A DNA stretch of 64,000 bases from an uncultured Clostridia bacterium (lineage in GTDB: Bacteria > Bacillota > Clostridia > TANB77 > CAG-508): positions 61,685 to 125,684 of the forward strand of contig CALXLF010000005.1 of the NCBI GenBank assembly GCA_944389125.1, in the 5' to 3' direction. The position numbers and the translations under genes are program-made. The notes below the pieces were generated by a model, which ran no database searches, was not told the DNA's origin, and worked only from the letters and a program-made list of their open reading frames with translations. The number at the start of each line of letters is the position of its first letter. Position 1 is the stretch's first letter. This document shows positions 50,491 through 60,618 of the stretch, one piece after another.

Positions 50491-51655
50491 ATGAAAAGAG
50501 TATTTTTAATAGTTTTAGATAGTGTCGGTATTGGAGAGGCTCCAGATGCTGGCAAATATGGTGATGTTCGGAAGTAATACAATAAGAGCAATATCTAAAT
50601 CTGAATATTTTGATATAAATACTATGAGAAAAATGGGAATTTTTAATATTGATAATATTGGATTTGAGATTCCTACTCAAAATCCAACTGCAGCTTATTG
50701 TAAACTTCAGGAACAGTCTTGTGGTAAAGATACAACTACAGGACATTGGGAAATAGCAGGACTTATTTCTGAAAAGCCATTTCCTACATATCCTAATGGA
50801 TTTCCAGAAGCTATTATTCAAGAATTCACTAAAAGAACAGGAAGAGAAGTTTTATGTAATAAACCTTATTCTGGAACAGAAGTTATAAAGGTCTATGGAA
50901 AAGAACATATAGCAACAGGAAGCTTGATTGTGTACACTTCAGCAGATAGCGTTTTTCAAATTGCTGCACATGAAAAAGTAGTACCAGTAGAAAAGCTTTA
51001 TGAATATTGTAGAATAGCAAGAGAAATTTTAACAGGTGAAAATGCTGTTGCAAGAGTTATAGCAAGACCTTTTGATGGAACATATCCGGATTTTTATAGA
51101 ACTAAAAACAGACATGACTTTTCTCTTACTCCACCTAAAAATACAATGTTAAATGATTTAAGTGAAGCAGGAAAAGATGTAATAGCAGTTGGAAAAATAA
51201 GTGATATATTTGCAGGTTCAGGAGTTACAGAGAAATACTTCACTAAAGACAATAATGAAGGCATGGAAAAGACTTTTGAATTAGCAGATAAAGATTTTGA
51301 CGGTTTATGTTTCGTAAATTTAGTTGACTTTGATATGCTTTATGGACATAGGAATAATGTTGACGGATATGCAAAAGCATATACAGAATTTGATAAATGG
51401 CTTGAAACATTTTTACCTAAATTAAGAGAAGATGATATTTTAATGGTTACAGCTGATCATGGTTGTGATCCATCAACTCCTAGTACAGATCATTCAAGAG
51501 AGTATATCCCATTATTGATTTATGGAGATAAAATACTTCCTAAAAATCTAGGAATAAGAAAAACTTTTTCTGATATTGGTAAAACTATTGAAGATTATTT
51601 TGGAATAAATAGTAGTATTTCAGGAGAAAGTTTTTTAAAAGATATAGAAAAATAA
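50491..51655 (+). CDS. deoB: Phosphopentomutase DeoB, with a +1 CGG frameshift
   Basis: Interconverts (deoxy)ribose-1- and 5-phosphate, linking nucleoside phosphorolysis to the pentose pathway. ATG 50491 after AAAGGTAACAA. Metal and substrate motifs: LIVLDSVGIGEAPDAGKYG, TTGHWEIAGL, LVDFDMLYGHRNNVDGYA, MVTADHGCDPSTPSTDHSRE. The frame breaks at CGG 50569-50571: the triplet reading stops at once (CGG AAG TAA). Skipping the C gives YGDV-GSNTIRAIS, matching the conserved GDxGSNTLGHI-type stretch. Total 387 residues, normal. Without the shift only 27 residues would be made, so full dependence is clear. Confidence 0.95.
50569..50571 (+). other. CGG +1 frameshift site in deoB
   Basis: 0-frame GTT CGG AAG TAA; required reading GTT (C) GGA AGT AAT ACA. 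Confidence 0.92.
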
Positions 51656-51675
51656 ATTAAATGGAGTTTTTGAAT

Positions 51676-52979
51676 TTGAATATAGTTGATATTATAGAAA
51701 AAAAGAGAGACGGTTCTATTCTTTCTAAAGAAGAGATTGAATATTTTGTAAATGAATATGTAAATAATAATATTCCAGATTATCAGATGTCAAGTTTGCT
51801 TATGGCAATTTATTTTAGAGGATTAAATGATGAAGAATTAAAAAATTTAACTATGGCAATGGTAAATTCAGGAGAAAGAATTGATTTGTCTGCAATTGAA
51901 GGTATAAAAGTAGATAAGCATAGTACAGGAGGAGTTGGAGATAAAACTACATTAATAATAGCTCCAATATTAGCTGCTTGTGGTGGTAAAATTGCTAAAA
52001 TGAGTGGAAGAGGACTTGGCTTTACAGGTGGAACTGTTGATAAACTAGAATCTATTCAAAATTATAAAGTAGATATTCCTATGGAAGATTTGATTAAACA
52101 AGTAAATGAAATAGGAATAGGATTAATTTATCAGTCACGGAAATTTAACTCCTGCAGATAAGAAAATATATAGTCTACGAGATGTAACTCGGTACAGTTG
52201 AAAGTATTCCATTAATTGCATCTAGTATAATGAGTAAAAAAATTGCTTCAGGATCAGATTGTCTTGTATTAGATGTTAAGATGGGAAAAGGCGCTTTTAT
52301 GAAAAATATAGAAGATGCTAGAGAACTTTCAAGAAGAATGGTAAATTTAGGAAATTTAGTAAACTTAAAAACAATAGCTATTATTACAAATATGGATGTT
52401 CCTTTAGGAAAAAAAATAGGAAATTCTTTAGAAGTAAAAGAAGCTATAGATGTTTTAAAAGGAAATGGACCAGAAGATTTGAAAGAAATATGTTTAGTTA
52501 TTTCTACATATATGGTATCTTTAGGTTTAGGTATATCCAAACAAAAAGCTGAAGCAAAAGTTAAAGAAAGTATTTCAAGTGGTGCAGCTTTTGAAAAATT
52601 TAAAGAATTAGTAAGATGGCAAGGTGGAAATGAAGATTGGATAAATTATCCTGAAAACTTTCCAAATAGTCTTTATAATGAAAAAGTTCGTTCATTTAAA
52701 AGTGGATATATAAAATCAATGGATACAGAAAATATTGGAAAAGTAAGTCTAAAATTAGGCAGTGGAAGAGAATATAAAGATGAACCAATTGATTATACTG
52801 CAGGTATTACTGTTTTAAAGAAAACAGGTGATTATGTAGAAATTGGAGATACCATTGCAGTTTTACATACAAATAGAGAAAATGTTATCAATGAATTAAC
52901 AGAACTTTATTTAAATTCAATAGAGTTTTCTAATGAACCTGTACAAAAGCCAAAATTGATATATGAAGTTATGGAATAG
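51676..52979 (+). CDS. pdp: Pyrimidine-nucleoside phosphorylase, with two +1 CGG frameshifts
   Basis: Phosphorolysis of uridine, thymidine and deoxyuridine. Start probably TTG 51676, 9 bases after GGAG and giving MNIVDIIEKKRDG as in the family; ATG 51661 is in frame but embeds that site. Phosphate site KHSTGGVGDKTTLI and SGRGLGFTGGTVDKLES are in the first frame. CGG 52138 shifts into SGNLTPADKKIYSLRDVT, and CGG 52190, only 17 codons on, shifts again into GTVESIPLIASSIMSKKIA and SGSDCLVLDVKMGKGAFM. Both shifts are needed to link the three frames into 433 residues, exactly the usual length. The triplet reading stops 7 codons after the first site. Confidence 0.95.
52138..52140 (+). other. First CGG +1 frameshift site in pdp
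   Basis: 0-frame TCA CGG AAA; required reading TCA (C) GGA AAT TTA ACT, the SGNLTPAD motif. Confidence 0.92.
52190..52192 (+). other. Second CGG +1 frameshift site in pdp
   Basis: In the frame set by the first shift: ACT CGG TAC; required reading ACT (C) GGT ACA GTT, the RDVTGTVES motif. Confidence 0.92.
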
Positions 52980-53021
52980 AATATAATTAATTAAAAAATT
53001 TTAGAAAGAAGGGATTGTTTA

Positions 53022-53777
53022 ATGAGAAAAAAAGTAATTGCTGGAAACTGGAAAATGAATATGCTTCCTAACGAAACAATAAAATTTATTGATGATTTTG
53101 CTCCTTTAGTTAAAGATAGTGAAGCAGAAATTATTTTATGTGTTCCTTATGTTGATTTATTTTATGCTTTATTAAATACACAAGAAACAAATATAAAAAT
53201 TGGAGCTCAAAACATGCATTATGAAGAAAAAGGTGCATATACAGGTGAAATCTCTGGAAGAATGTTAAAATCAGTTGGAGTAGAATATGTTATAATAGGA
53301 CACTCTGAAAGAAGACAATATTTTGGAGAAACAGATGAAATAGTTAATAAAAAATTAAAAGCTGCTTTTGAACATGGTTTAAAACCTATTGTTTGTGTTG
53401 GAGAAAATCTAGAGCAAAGAGAAAAAGGAATAGCAGAAGATGTTATTACAAAACAAACTGAACTTGCTTTAGAAGGTCTTTCAAAAGACGAAGTAAAAGA
53501 TACGATAATTGCTTATGAGCCAATTTGGGCTATTGGTACTGGAAAAACAGCTACATCAGAAGATGCAAATAACGCAATAAAAGCAATTAGAAATAAAGTT
53601 GCAAAACTTTATGGAAAAGCAGTTGCTGAAGAAGTTATTATTCTATATGGTGGAAGTGTTAAATCTTCTAATGCTGCTGAACTATTTTCAACATCTGATA
53701 TTGATGGAGGATTAGTCGGTGGAGCTAGTTTAAAACCAGAAGAATTTGCAAAAATAGTAAACTACGATAAGCAATAG
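53022..53777 (+). CDS. tpiA: Triosephosphate isomerase
   Basis: Interconverts dihydroxyacetone phosphate and glyceraldehyde-3-phosphate. 251 residues, ATG after AGAAGGGATTGTTTA. AGNWKMN, catalytic His in IIGHSERRQYFGET, catalytic Glu in AYEPIWAIGTGKTATS, phosphate loop YGGSVKSSNA and GGLVGGASLKPEEFAKIV. A 51-base degenerate copy of its 3' end lies at 53857. Continues the glycolytic block after the deo genes. Confidence 0.97.
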   Translation: MRKKVIAGNWKMNMLPNETIKFIDDFAPLVKDSEAEIILCVPYVDLFYALLNTQETNIKIGAQNMHYEEKGAYTGEISGRMLKSVGVEYVIIGHSERRQYFGETDEIVNKKLKAAFEHGLKPIVCVGENLEQREKGIAEDVITKQTELALEGLSKDEVKDTIIAYEPIWAIGTGKTATSEDANNAIKAIRNKVAKLYGKAVAEEVIILYGGSVKSSNAAELFSTSDIDGGLVGGASLKPEEFAKIVNYDKQ

Positions 53778-53856
53778 TAATAGATATAAAAATTAAAATA
53801 AAATATTTTAAACTAGCTCATGGAAAATTTTGCAAAGCAAAATTTTACTTGACTAA

Positions 53857-53907
53857 AGTTTAAAACCAGAGGAATTTGCTAAGATAGTTAATTACGATAA
53901 ACAATAA
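53857..53907 (+). pseudogene. Duplicated 3' end of tpiA (17 codons)
   Basis: AGT TTA AAA CCA GAG GAA TTT ... encodes SLKPEEFAKIVNYDKQ followed by a stop, identical at protein level to the end of tpiA but with several synonymous changes (e.g. CAATAA for CAATAG). It has no upstream frame. Remnant of a second tpiA or of a recombination between tpiA copies. Confidence 0.85.
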
Positions 53908-53950
53908 GTTGTTTAATATAGTAATTATTTAAGATATTAATTTATAAAGT

Positions 53951-54140
53951 AGTGCTAGTTTCCGTTTTCTAGGTTGCTTATATTTTAAGACTGCAAAATC
54001 CCTACTTCGAAGAAAATGTAATTTTGCAAATTTTGAAGTCTAAAAATTCGCAAAATAACATTTTCTAGCTCGCTGGTCCCCACACAAGTTTTGCTGCGCC
54101 TTAAAATATAAAAGACCTAGAAAACTAGTGACTGCTTTTA
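53951..54140. repeat. Foldback element with about 40-bp imperfect terminal inverted repeats
   Basis: The left arm AGTGCTAGTTTCCGTTTTCTAGGT...TATATTTTAAG matches the right arm CTTAAAATATA...ACCTAGAAAACTAGTGAC in inverse. An inner pair GAAAATGTAATTTTGC / GCAAAATAACATTTTC extends the hairpin. No coding capacity; size and shape are those of a MITE. A short hairpin AAAATTTTGC-AAA-GCAAAATTTT lies at 53823-53845. The remaining gap 53778-54198 has nothing further. Confidence 0.65.
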
Positions 54141-54198
54141 GATTGGGTAAAAGATGAAATTAATAATTATTTAAAACATATATGGAGGAATGAAAATT

Positions 54199-55731
54199 AT
54201 GGATAAAAATGTAACAATGCTTATGATTTTAGATGGTTATGGTATTAATGAAAAAACTGAAGGTAATGCTGTTAAGCTTGCAAATACACCTCATTTAGAT
54301 GAAATCTTAAGCAAAAATCCAAATACTATAATTCATACTAGTGGTAAAGATGTTGGACTTCCAGATGGGCAAATGGGAAATTCAGAAGTTGGACATACTA
54401 ATATTGGAGCTGGTAGAATTGTATATCAGGATTTAGCTAAAATAACAAAATCAATTGAAGATGGAGATTTCTTTAGTATTCCTGAATTCACAAAAGCTGT
54501 AGAAAATTGTAAAGAACATAATTCAAAATTACATTTAATGGGTCTAGTTTCAGATGGTGGCGTTCATAGTCATAATAGACATTTATATGGACTTTTAGAA
54601 ATGGCTAAAAGAAAAGGATTTGAAGATGTTTATGTTCATTGCTTTATGGATGGTAGAGATACACCTCCAGCATCAGGTGAGAATTATATAGTTGAACTTG
54701 AAGAAAAGATGAAAGAAAAAGGAGTAGGTAAAATCGCTACTATTTCAGGAAGATTTTATAGCATGGATAGAGATAAAAGATGGCAAAGAGTTGAACTTGC
54801 TTATAATGCTATGGTTAAAGGTGAAGGAGAAAAAGCAAAATCAGCAGTTTCAGCAGTTGAAGAATCTTATCAAAGAGAAGAATTTGATGAGTTTATTAAA
54901 CCAACTGTTATTACAACCCCTAATGGAGAGCCAGTTGCTAAAATAGAAGAAAATGATTCTGTAATATTTTTCAATTTTAGACCTGATAGAGCAAGAGAAT
55001 TAACAAGAGCAATAGTTGATCCAAAATTTGATGGCTTTGAGAGAAAATACTTTAAAACATATTTTGTTTGTATGACACCATATGATGAAACAATGCCAAA
55101 TGTGGAAATAGCTTTTAGGAAAGAAGAAATAAAAAATACTTTTGGTGAATATATAAGTAAACTTGGATTAACTCAATTAAGAATTGCAGAAACTGAAAAA
55201 TATGCACATGTTACATTTTTCTTTAACGGTGGAAATGAAAAACAATATGATGGTGAAGATAGAATTTTAGTTCCATCTCCTAAAGTTGAGACTTATGATA
55301 TGAAACCTGAAATGAGTGCCGGAGAAGTTACAGATAAAGTTATTGAAGCTATTAATTCAAGAAAATATGATGCTATTATTTTAAATTATGCTAACCCAGA
55401 TATGGTAGGACATACTGGAAATATAGAAGCAACAGAAAAAGCATTAGAATTTTTAGATGGATGTGTAGAAAGAGTTGTAGAAGCTATTAAGAAAAATAAT
55501 GGAACACTTTTAATTACTGCAGATCATGGAAATTCAGAACAAATGATAGATTACAAAACAGGTGAGCCTCATACAGCTCATACAACAAATCCAGTTCCAC
55601 TTGCCATGGTAGGAAGAGTAAATAGAAAATTAAAAGAAGGACGTTTAGCCGACATTGCTCCAACAATGCTTGATATTATGGGGCTAGATAAACCAGCAGA
55701 AATGACAGGAGAAAGTTTACTTATTCCATAA
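54199..55731 (+). CDS. gpmI: 2,3-bisphosphoglycerate-independent phosphoglycerate mutase
   Basis: Interconverts 3- and 2-phosphoglycerate with two manganese ions. About 510 residues from ATG 54199 (GGAGG 10 bases upstream; ATG 54190 is too close to it). LMILDGYGINEKTEGNAVKL, phosphoserine motif MGNSEVGHTNIGAGR, DGGVHSHNRHLYGLLE, DGRDTPPASG, FFNFRPDRARELTRA and metal site TADHGNSEQM. Completes the window's triose block. Confidence 0.96.
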   Translation: MDKNVTMLMILDGYGINEKTEGNAVKLANTPHLDEILSKNPNTIIHTSGKDVGLPDGQMGNSEVGHTNIGAGRIVYQDLAKITKSIEDGDFFSIPEFTKAVENCKEHNSKLHLMGLVSDGGVHSHNRHLYGLLEMAKRKGFEDVYVHCFMDGRDTPPASGENYIVELEEKMKEKGVGKIATISGRFYSMDRDKRWQRVELAYNAMVKGEGEKAKSAVSAVEESYQREEFDEFIKPTVITTPNGEPVAKIEENDSVIFFNFRPDRARELTRAIVDPKFDGFERKYFKTYFVCMTPYDETMPNVEIAFRKEEIKNTFGEYISKLGLTQLRIAETEKYAHVTFFFNGGNEKQYDGEDRILVPSPKVETYDMKPEMSAGEVTDKVIEAINSRKYDAIILNYANPDMVGHTGNIEATEKALEFLDGCVERVVEAIKKNNGTLLITADHGNSEQMIDYKTGEPHTAHTTNPVPLAMVGRVNRKLKEGRLADIAPTMLDIMGLDKPAEMTGESLLIP

Positions 55732-55753
55732 ATAAAGAAAGGACAAATCATAT

Positions 55754-56494
55754 ATGATAGGTTTTCCAAAAGAAAAAGAATTTTATATGCAAATACAAAA
55801 CCAGCTTTTTGAGATGATTCCAGAAAGCTGGAAAACTATTTTTCTTTATACATCAATAATAGATATTCCAGGTTCAAAGCCTAAAGCTGAAATGTATTTA
55901 TATTATATTCCAAAAGGTCTTTTAAAAAGAAAACCAGTAAATTGCTATGAAATACCTAACCTTTTTGATATAGATGAAGAAGAATACTCAAGACTTATTA
56001 CAAATTTATATAATACTATAAAATTATTAAGAGATAGTTATAAATCTAGAAAAGGAGAAGCATGGTCTACAATAGATATAACTTGCCAAATTGATAAGTT
56101 TATTGTAAAATATGGTTTCGAAGATTTAAGAAATTCTGAGTATACTCCAGAACAAAGACATATAATTTGGAGATATAAAAATCTAAATATTGATTTAGAT
56201 ACTTTAGGTCGTTCAGAAAGAAAAATTTTAGATTATTATATAAGAGAATCAAAGGTAAGTCTTCAACCTAGAGTAGAAATTTGTACTGTACCCATTTATG
56301 AAAGACCAGTTCAAGCTACTGTTGATTATGAAAAAAGTTTAACAATAGATGAAATTGTTGCAAGAGATACTGAAGCTAAAAGGCAAGAAGAAAAGCGTCA
56401 GAAAAAACTTGAGAAAAAAAGAAGAAAAAGAAAATTAGATATTATAGATGATGAAGATACAGAAGCAATTATAAAAAATCAGATTTTAAAATAA
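55754..56494 (+). CDS. YezG/DUF600-like protein with basic C-terminal tail
   Basis: 246 residues, ATG after AAAGGACAAATCAT. The N-terminal part (about 10-140) IQNQLFEMIPESWKTIFLYTSI, KAEMYLYYIPKG and DSYKSRKGEAWSTIDITCQ recalls the DUF600/YezG family of antitoxin-type proteins that pair with LXG toxins. The C-terminal 100 residues are unlike YezG, ending in a lysine/arginine stretch (KRQEEKRQKKLEKKRRKRK). No LXG toxin is nearby, and it sits between gpmI and miaB, so an immunity role is doubtful. Confidence 0.55.
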   Translation: MIGFPKEKEFYMQIQNQLFEMIPESWKTIFLYTSIIDIPGSKPKAEMYLYYIPKGLLKRKPVNCYEIPNLFDIDEEEYSRLITNLYNTIKLLRDSYKSRKGEAWSTIDITCQIDKFIVKYGFEDLRNSEYTPEQRHIIWRYKNLNIDLDTLGRSERKILDYYIRESKVSLQPRVEICTVPIYERPVQATVDYEKSLTIDEIVARDTEAKRQEEKRQKKLEKKRRKRKLDIIDDEDTEAIIKNQILK

Positions 56495-56509
56495 ATTATC
56501 GGAGGAAAA

Positions 56510-57895
56510 ATGAACTATACATTAGAAGTAAGAAACTTAATCAATAATAAAAATTTAAAATATATTATTTACACTATGGGTTGTAGTTTAAATGAGAATG
56601 ATTCAGAAAAAATAAGTGGTATGCTTGAAGAAATGGGATTTTCAAAAACTGATGAACTTGAAGATGCTGATTTTGTGATTTTTAATACATGTTGTGTAAG
56701 AGAAAATGCAGAAGAAAGACTTTTTGGGAAAATTGGCGAAATAAAAAAATTAAAAGAAACCAAAGATTTAATTATAGCTATTGGTGGATGTATGATGCAG
56801 GAAAAAGAGATGCTAGATAAAATAAAGAAAAGTTATAAATATGTTGATATAGTTTTTGGAACTCATACTATGCAAGATTTACCAGAGGATGTATATAAAG
56901 TACTTACTAAAAAAGAAAAAGTAACTGATGTTATAGATATTGATGGAGAGATTATAGAAGGTCTTCCAATTAGAAGAAATGATAAATATAGAGCACAGGT
57001 TACTATTATGTATGGATGTAATAATTTTTGTACATATTGTATAGTTCCGTATGTTAGAGGAAGAGAAAGAAGTAGAGATCCAGAAGATATTTTAAAAGAA
57101 ATAAAAGATTTGGCAAATAATGGATATAAAGAAGTTATGCTTTTAGGACAAAATGTTAATTCATATGCAAAAGATGGTTTTAAATATTGCAAAGAAAAAC
57201 CTAAAAGTGATATAGATTCTTTTGCTAAACTTTTAAGAGCAGTAAATGATATAGATGGAATAGAAAAGATAAGATTTATATCTCCACATCCAAAAGATTT
57301 TTCTCAAGATGTTATAGAAGCAATAAGAGATTGTAAGAAAGTAAGTAAATTAGTACATTTACCACTTCAAGCTGGAAATAGTAAAGTCTTAAAAGAAATG
57401 AATAGAAATTATACTAAAGAGCAATATTTGGAATTAGTTCAAAAAATGAAAGATATGATTCCAAATGTGGCTTTTTCAACAGATATAATAGTTGGTTTTC
57501 CAGGAGAGACAGATGAAGAATTTGAGGATACTTTAGATGTGGTTAGAAAAGTAGGATATGATCAAATTTTTATGTTTATTTATTCTAAAAGAAATGGAAC
57601 TGTTGCGGCTAAAAGAGAAGATCAAGTACCAGAAGAAATAAAACATAAAAGATTTGATAAATTAAAAGAATTGTTTGATTCAAGTGTTGATGAGATAAAC
57701 AAAAAATATATAGGTACAATTCAAGAAATTTTGGTAGAAGGTTATAGTAAAAATAACAAAGATATGTATACAGGTAGAACTGACTCTAATAAAGTTGTTG
57801 TATTTAAACCAAACAATAAAATAAAAGAAGGGGATATTGTTAATATAAAAATCTTAAAAGATCACAAATGGTATTTAGAAGGAGAAATATATTAA
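56510..57895 (+). CDS. miaB: tRNA-2-methylthio-N6-dimethylallyladenosine synthase MiaB
   Basis: Radical-SAM enzyme adding the 2-methylthio group at A37 of tRNAs that read UNN codons. 461 residues, ATG after CGGAGGAAAA. An N-terminal domain with cysteines in IIYTMGCSLNENDSEKI, NTCCVRENAEER and GGCMMQE for the auxiliary cluster, the radical-SAM C-x3-C-x2-C in CNNFCTYCIVPYVRGRERSR, and a C-terminal TRAM domain. The A37 modification influences reading-frame maintenance, but I see no direct link to the CGG shift. Upstream of mutS as in many Firmicutes. Confidence 0.95.
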   Translation: MNYTLEVRNLINNKNLKYIIYTMGCSLNENDSEKISGMLEEMGFSKTDELEDADFVIFNTCCVRENAEERLFGKIGEIKKLKETKDLIIAIGGCMMQEKEMLDKIKKSYKYVDIVFGTHTMQDLPEDVYKVLTKKEKVTDVIDIDGEIIEGLPIRRNDKYRAQVTIMYGCNNFCTYCIVPYVRGRERSRDPEDILKEIKDLANNGYKEVMLLGQNVNSYAKDGFKYCKEKPKSDIDSFAKLLRAVNDIDGIEKIRFISPHPKDFSQDVIEAIRDCKKVSKLVHLPLQAGNSKVLKEMNRNYTKEQYLELVQKMKDMIPNVAFSTDIIVGFPGETDEEFEDTLDVVRKVGYDQIFMFIYSKRNGTVAAKREDQVPEEIKHKRFDKLKELFDSSVDEINKKYIGTIQEILVEGYSKNNKDMYTGRTDSNKVVVFKPNNKIKEGDIVNIKILKDHKWYLEGEIY

Positions 57896-57930
57896 ACAAA
57901 AGTATAAACTTGAGAACTTAGGAGGCATAA

Positions 57931-60565
57931 ATGGGGGCAAAAATAGAAGAACTAGAAAATGTATCACCAATGATGCAAAATTATTTAGCAACAAAATCAC
58001 AATATAAAGATTGCATATTGTTTTACAGATTAGGAGACTTTTATGAAATGTTTTTTGATGATGCTACTTTGGCATCTAGAGAACTTGAAATAACATTAAC
58101 ATCAAAAGCATGTGGAGGAGATCAAAAGGCTCCAATGTGCGGAGTCCCTTTTCACGCAGCTGACATTTATATATCAAAATTAATAAATAAAGGTTATAAA
58201 GTTGCAATTTGTGAACAATTAGAAGATCCTAAAACTGCAAAGGGAATAGTTAAAAGAGATGTAATTCGAGTTGTAACTCCTGGGACTGTACTAGAATCAA
58301 ATATGTTAGAAGAAAAGAAAAATAACTACATAATGTCAATTTATAAAAATGGATTATATTATGGTATAGCAATTTGTGATATTAGTACAGGAGATTTTTA
58401 TGCAACAGATATTAAATTAAAAGATAATAATTTTGAAAAATTATTAGATGAATATGCAAGATTTGAACCTGCCGAAATTGTTGTAAATGAAGCAATGGGA
58501 ATGTCTTCAAAAGAACTAGATACTTTAAAAGATAGAGTAAATACTTTTGTTACTAAAAAAGAAGATAAAAACTTTAAAAATGATAAAGATTTATTACTTA
58601 AACTTTATACATTAGTTGACATAGACGGAAGAGAATTAGAAGATATAGAAGATAGAGAATTAGTAGTAAGAGCAATAAATGGACTATTAGATTATTTTAC
58701 TGAAACTCAAAAAATGAAATTAGAGCATATAAATAGAATTCAAATATATGAAGTTCAAAAATATATGGCTTTAGATATAAATGCAAGAAGAAGCCTAGAA
58801 ATAACTGAAAGAATGAGAGATAAATCAAAAAAAGGAACTTTAATTTGGGTTTTAGATAAGACTTCAACATCAATGGGTGGAAGAATGCTTCGTAGATGGT
58901 TAAATGATCCCCTTTTAGAAATTGATGAAATACGTGCTAGACATGAAGCTGTTGGAGAATTAAAAAATAATTTAATGCTTAGAGGAGATTTAATAGATGA
59001 GCTTTCAAAAGTATATGATATAGAAAGATTAGCTCGGCAAAATTGCTTTTGGAAATGTAAATGCAAGAGAGCTTAATTCATTGAAAAACTCTTTAACACA
59101 TATACCATCTTTAAAATCTAATTTAAAAATGGCTAATTCTAAATTATTAAAAAACATATATGAAAATATGGATGAGCTTCAAGATGTTGTTTCTTTAATT
59201 GAATCTAGTATTGTTGATGATCCACCAATTAGCATAAAAGATGGTGGTATAATAAAAGATGGCTATAAACCTGAAATTGATGAATATAGATCTTTATCTG
59301 TAAATGGAAAAAATTGGATAGTTTCATTAGAAGCAAAAGAAAGAGAAGAAACTGGAATTAAAAACTTAAAAATAGGATATACAAAAGTTTTTGGATATTA
59401 TATTGAAGTAACGAAATCATTTTTAGATAAAGTTCCAGATAGATATATTAGAAAACAAACTTTAACAAATGCTGAAAGATTTGTAACAGATGAACTTCGT
59501 TCTATGGAAGGTAAAATATTAGGAGCAGAAGAAAAAGTAATTAATTTGGAGTATGCAGAATTTGTTAAAATAAGAGAAGAAATTTCAAAGAATATTGCAA
59601 GACTTCAAGCTACAGCAAATTCAGTTGCAGAATTAGATGTTTTATTAAGTTTAGCAACTGTTGCAGATGAAAATAATTATGTCTGTCCAGAAATGAGTAC
59701 AGATGGTGTTATAGATATAAAAGAAGGTCGTCATCCAGTTATTGAAAAAATGTTAGATAGCGGTACTTTTGTTCAAAATGATACATATTTGGATACAGAA
59801 GACTCAAGAGTTGCTATAATTACAGGACCAAATATGGCAGGAAAATCAACATATATGAGACAAGTTGCTATAATTACTTTAATGGCTCAAGTAGGAAGCT
59901 TTGTTCCTGCTAAAGAAGCAAAAATTGGAATTGTTGATAAAATCTTTACTAGAGTTGGAGCATCAGATGATTTAAGCAGTGGACAAAGTACATTTATGCT
60001 TGAGATGCTAGAGGTCGCAAATATTTTAAAAAATGCAACTCCAAGAAGTTTAGTAATTTTAGATGAAATAGGAAGAGGAACATCTACTTATGATGGACTT
60101 TCTATCGCATGGGCTGTTGTTGAATATATTGCAGATAAATCAAAAGTAGGAGCAAAAACTTTATTTGCAACTCATTATCATGAATTAATTCAGATGGCTG
60201 AAAAAACTGATGGAGTTAAAAATTATTCTGTAGCTGTAAAAGAAAAAGGAGAAGATATAATTTTCTTAAGAAAAATAGTTGAAGGCGGAACTGATGAAAG
60301 TTATGGTATTCATGTTGCAAAACTTGCTGGAGTTCCAAAACAAGTAATTACTAGAGCTAATAAAATCTTAAGAAGTTTAGAAAAAGACGGCAAAAAAGTT
60401 GTTGTAAATGAAAAAGAAGATAAAAAACAAGTAGAAGGTCAAGTTGATTTATATAATTTTAAATTAGAGGAAATCGCATATGAACTTGATAAAATAAATT
60501 TAAATGAATTAACGCCAATTGATGCTTTAAATACTTTAGTTAGAATTAAAGAAAAAATGAAATAG
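57931..60565 (+). CDS. mutS: DNA mismatch repair protein MutS, with a +1 CGG frameshift
   Basis: Recognises mismatches and recruits MutL. ATG after TTAGGAGGCATAA. Mismatch-binding domain MMQNYLATKSQYKDCILFYR ... FYEMFF (Phe-x-Glu), connector, core clamp, and ATPase with ITGPNMAGKSTYMRQ, LDEIGRGTSTYDGLSIAWA and FATHYHEL. The frame breaks at CGG 59035-59037 in the lever region; the triplet reading stops 14 codons later. Skipping the C gives DIERLA-GKIAFGNVNARELNSL, the conserved family sequence (R-L-x-x-K/R-x-x-x-G-x-x-x-x-R-D/E-L). Total 877 residues, normal. The half upstream of the shift lacks the ATPase, so function requires the shift. Confidence 0.95.
59035..59037 (+). other. CGG +1 frameshift site in mutS
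   Basis: 0-frame GCT CGG CAA; required reading GCT (C) GGC AAA ATT GCT. Confidence 0.92.
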
Positions 60566-60618
60566 TATCAAAAAATTACCTCGTGGCATACTATATAAAT
60601 ATGTTAGGAGGTTTTTTT

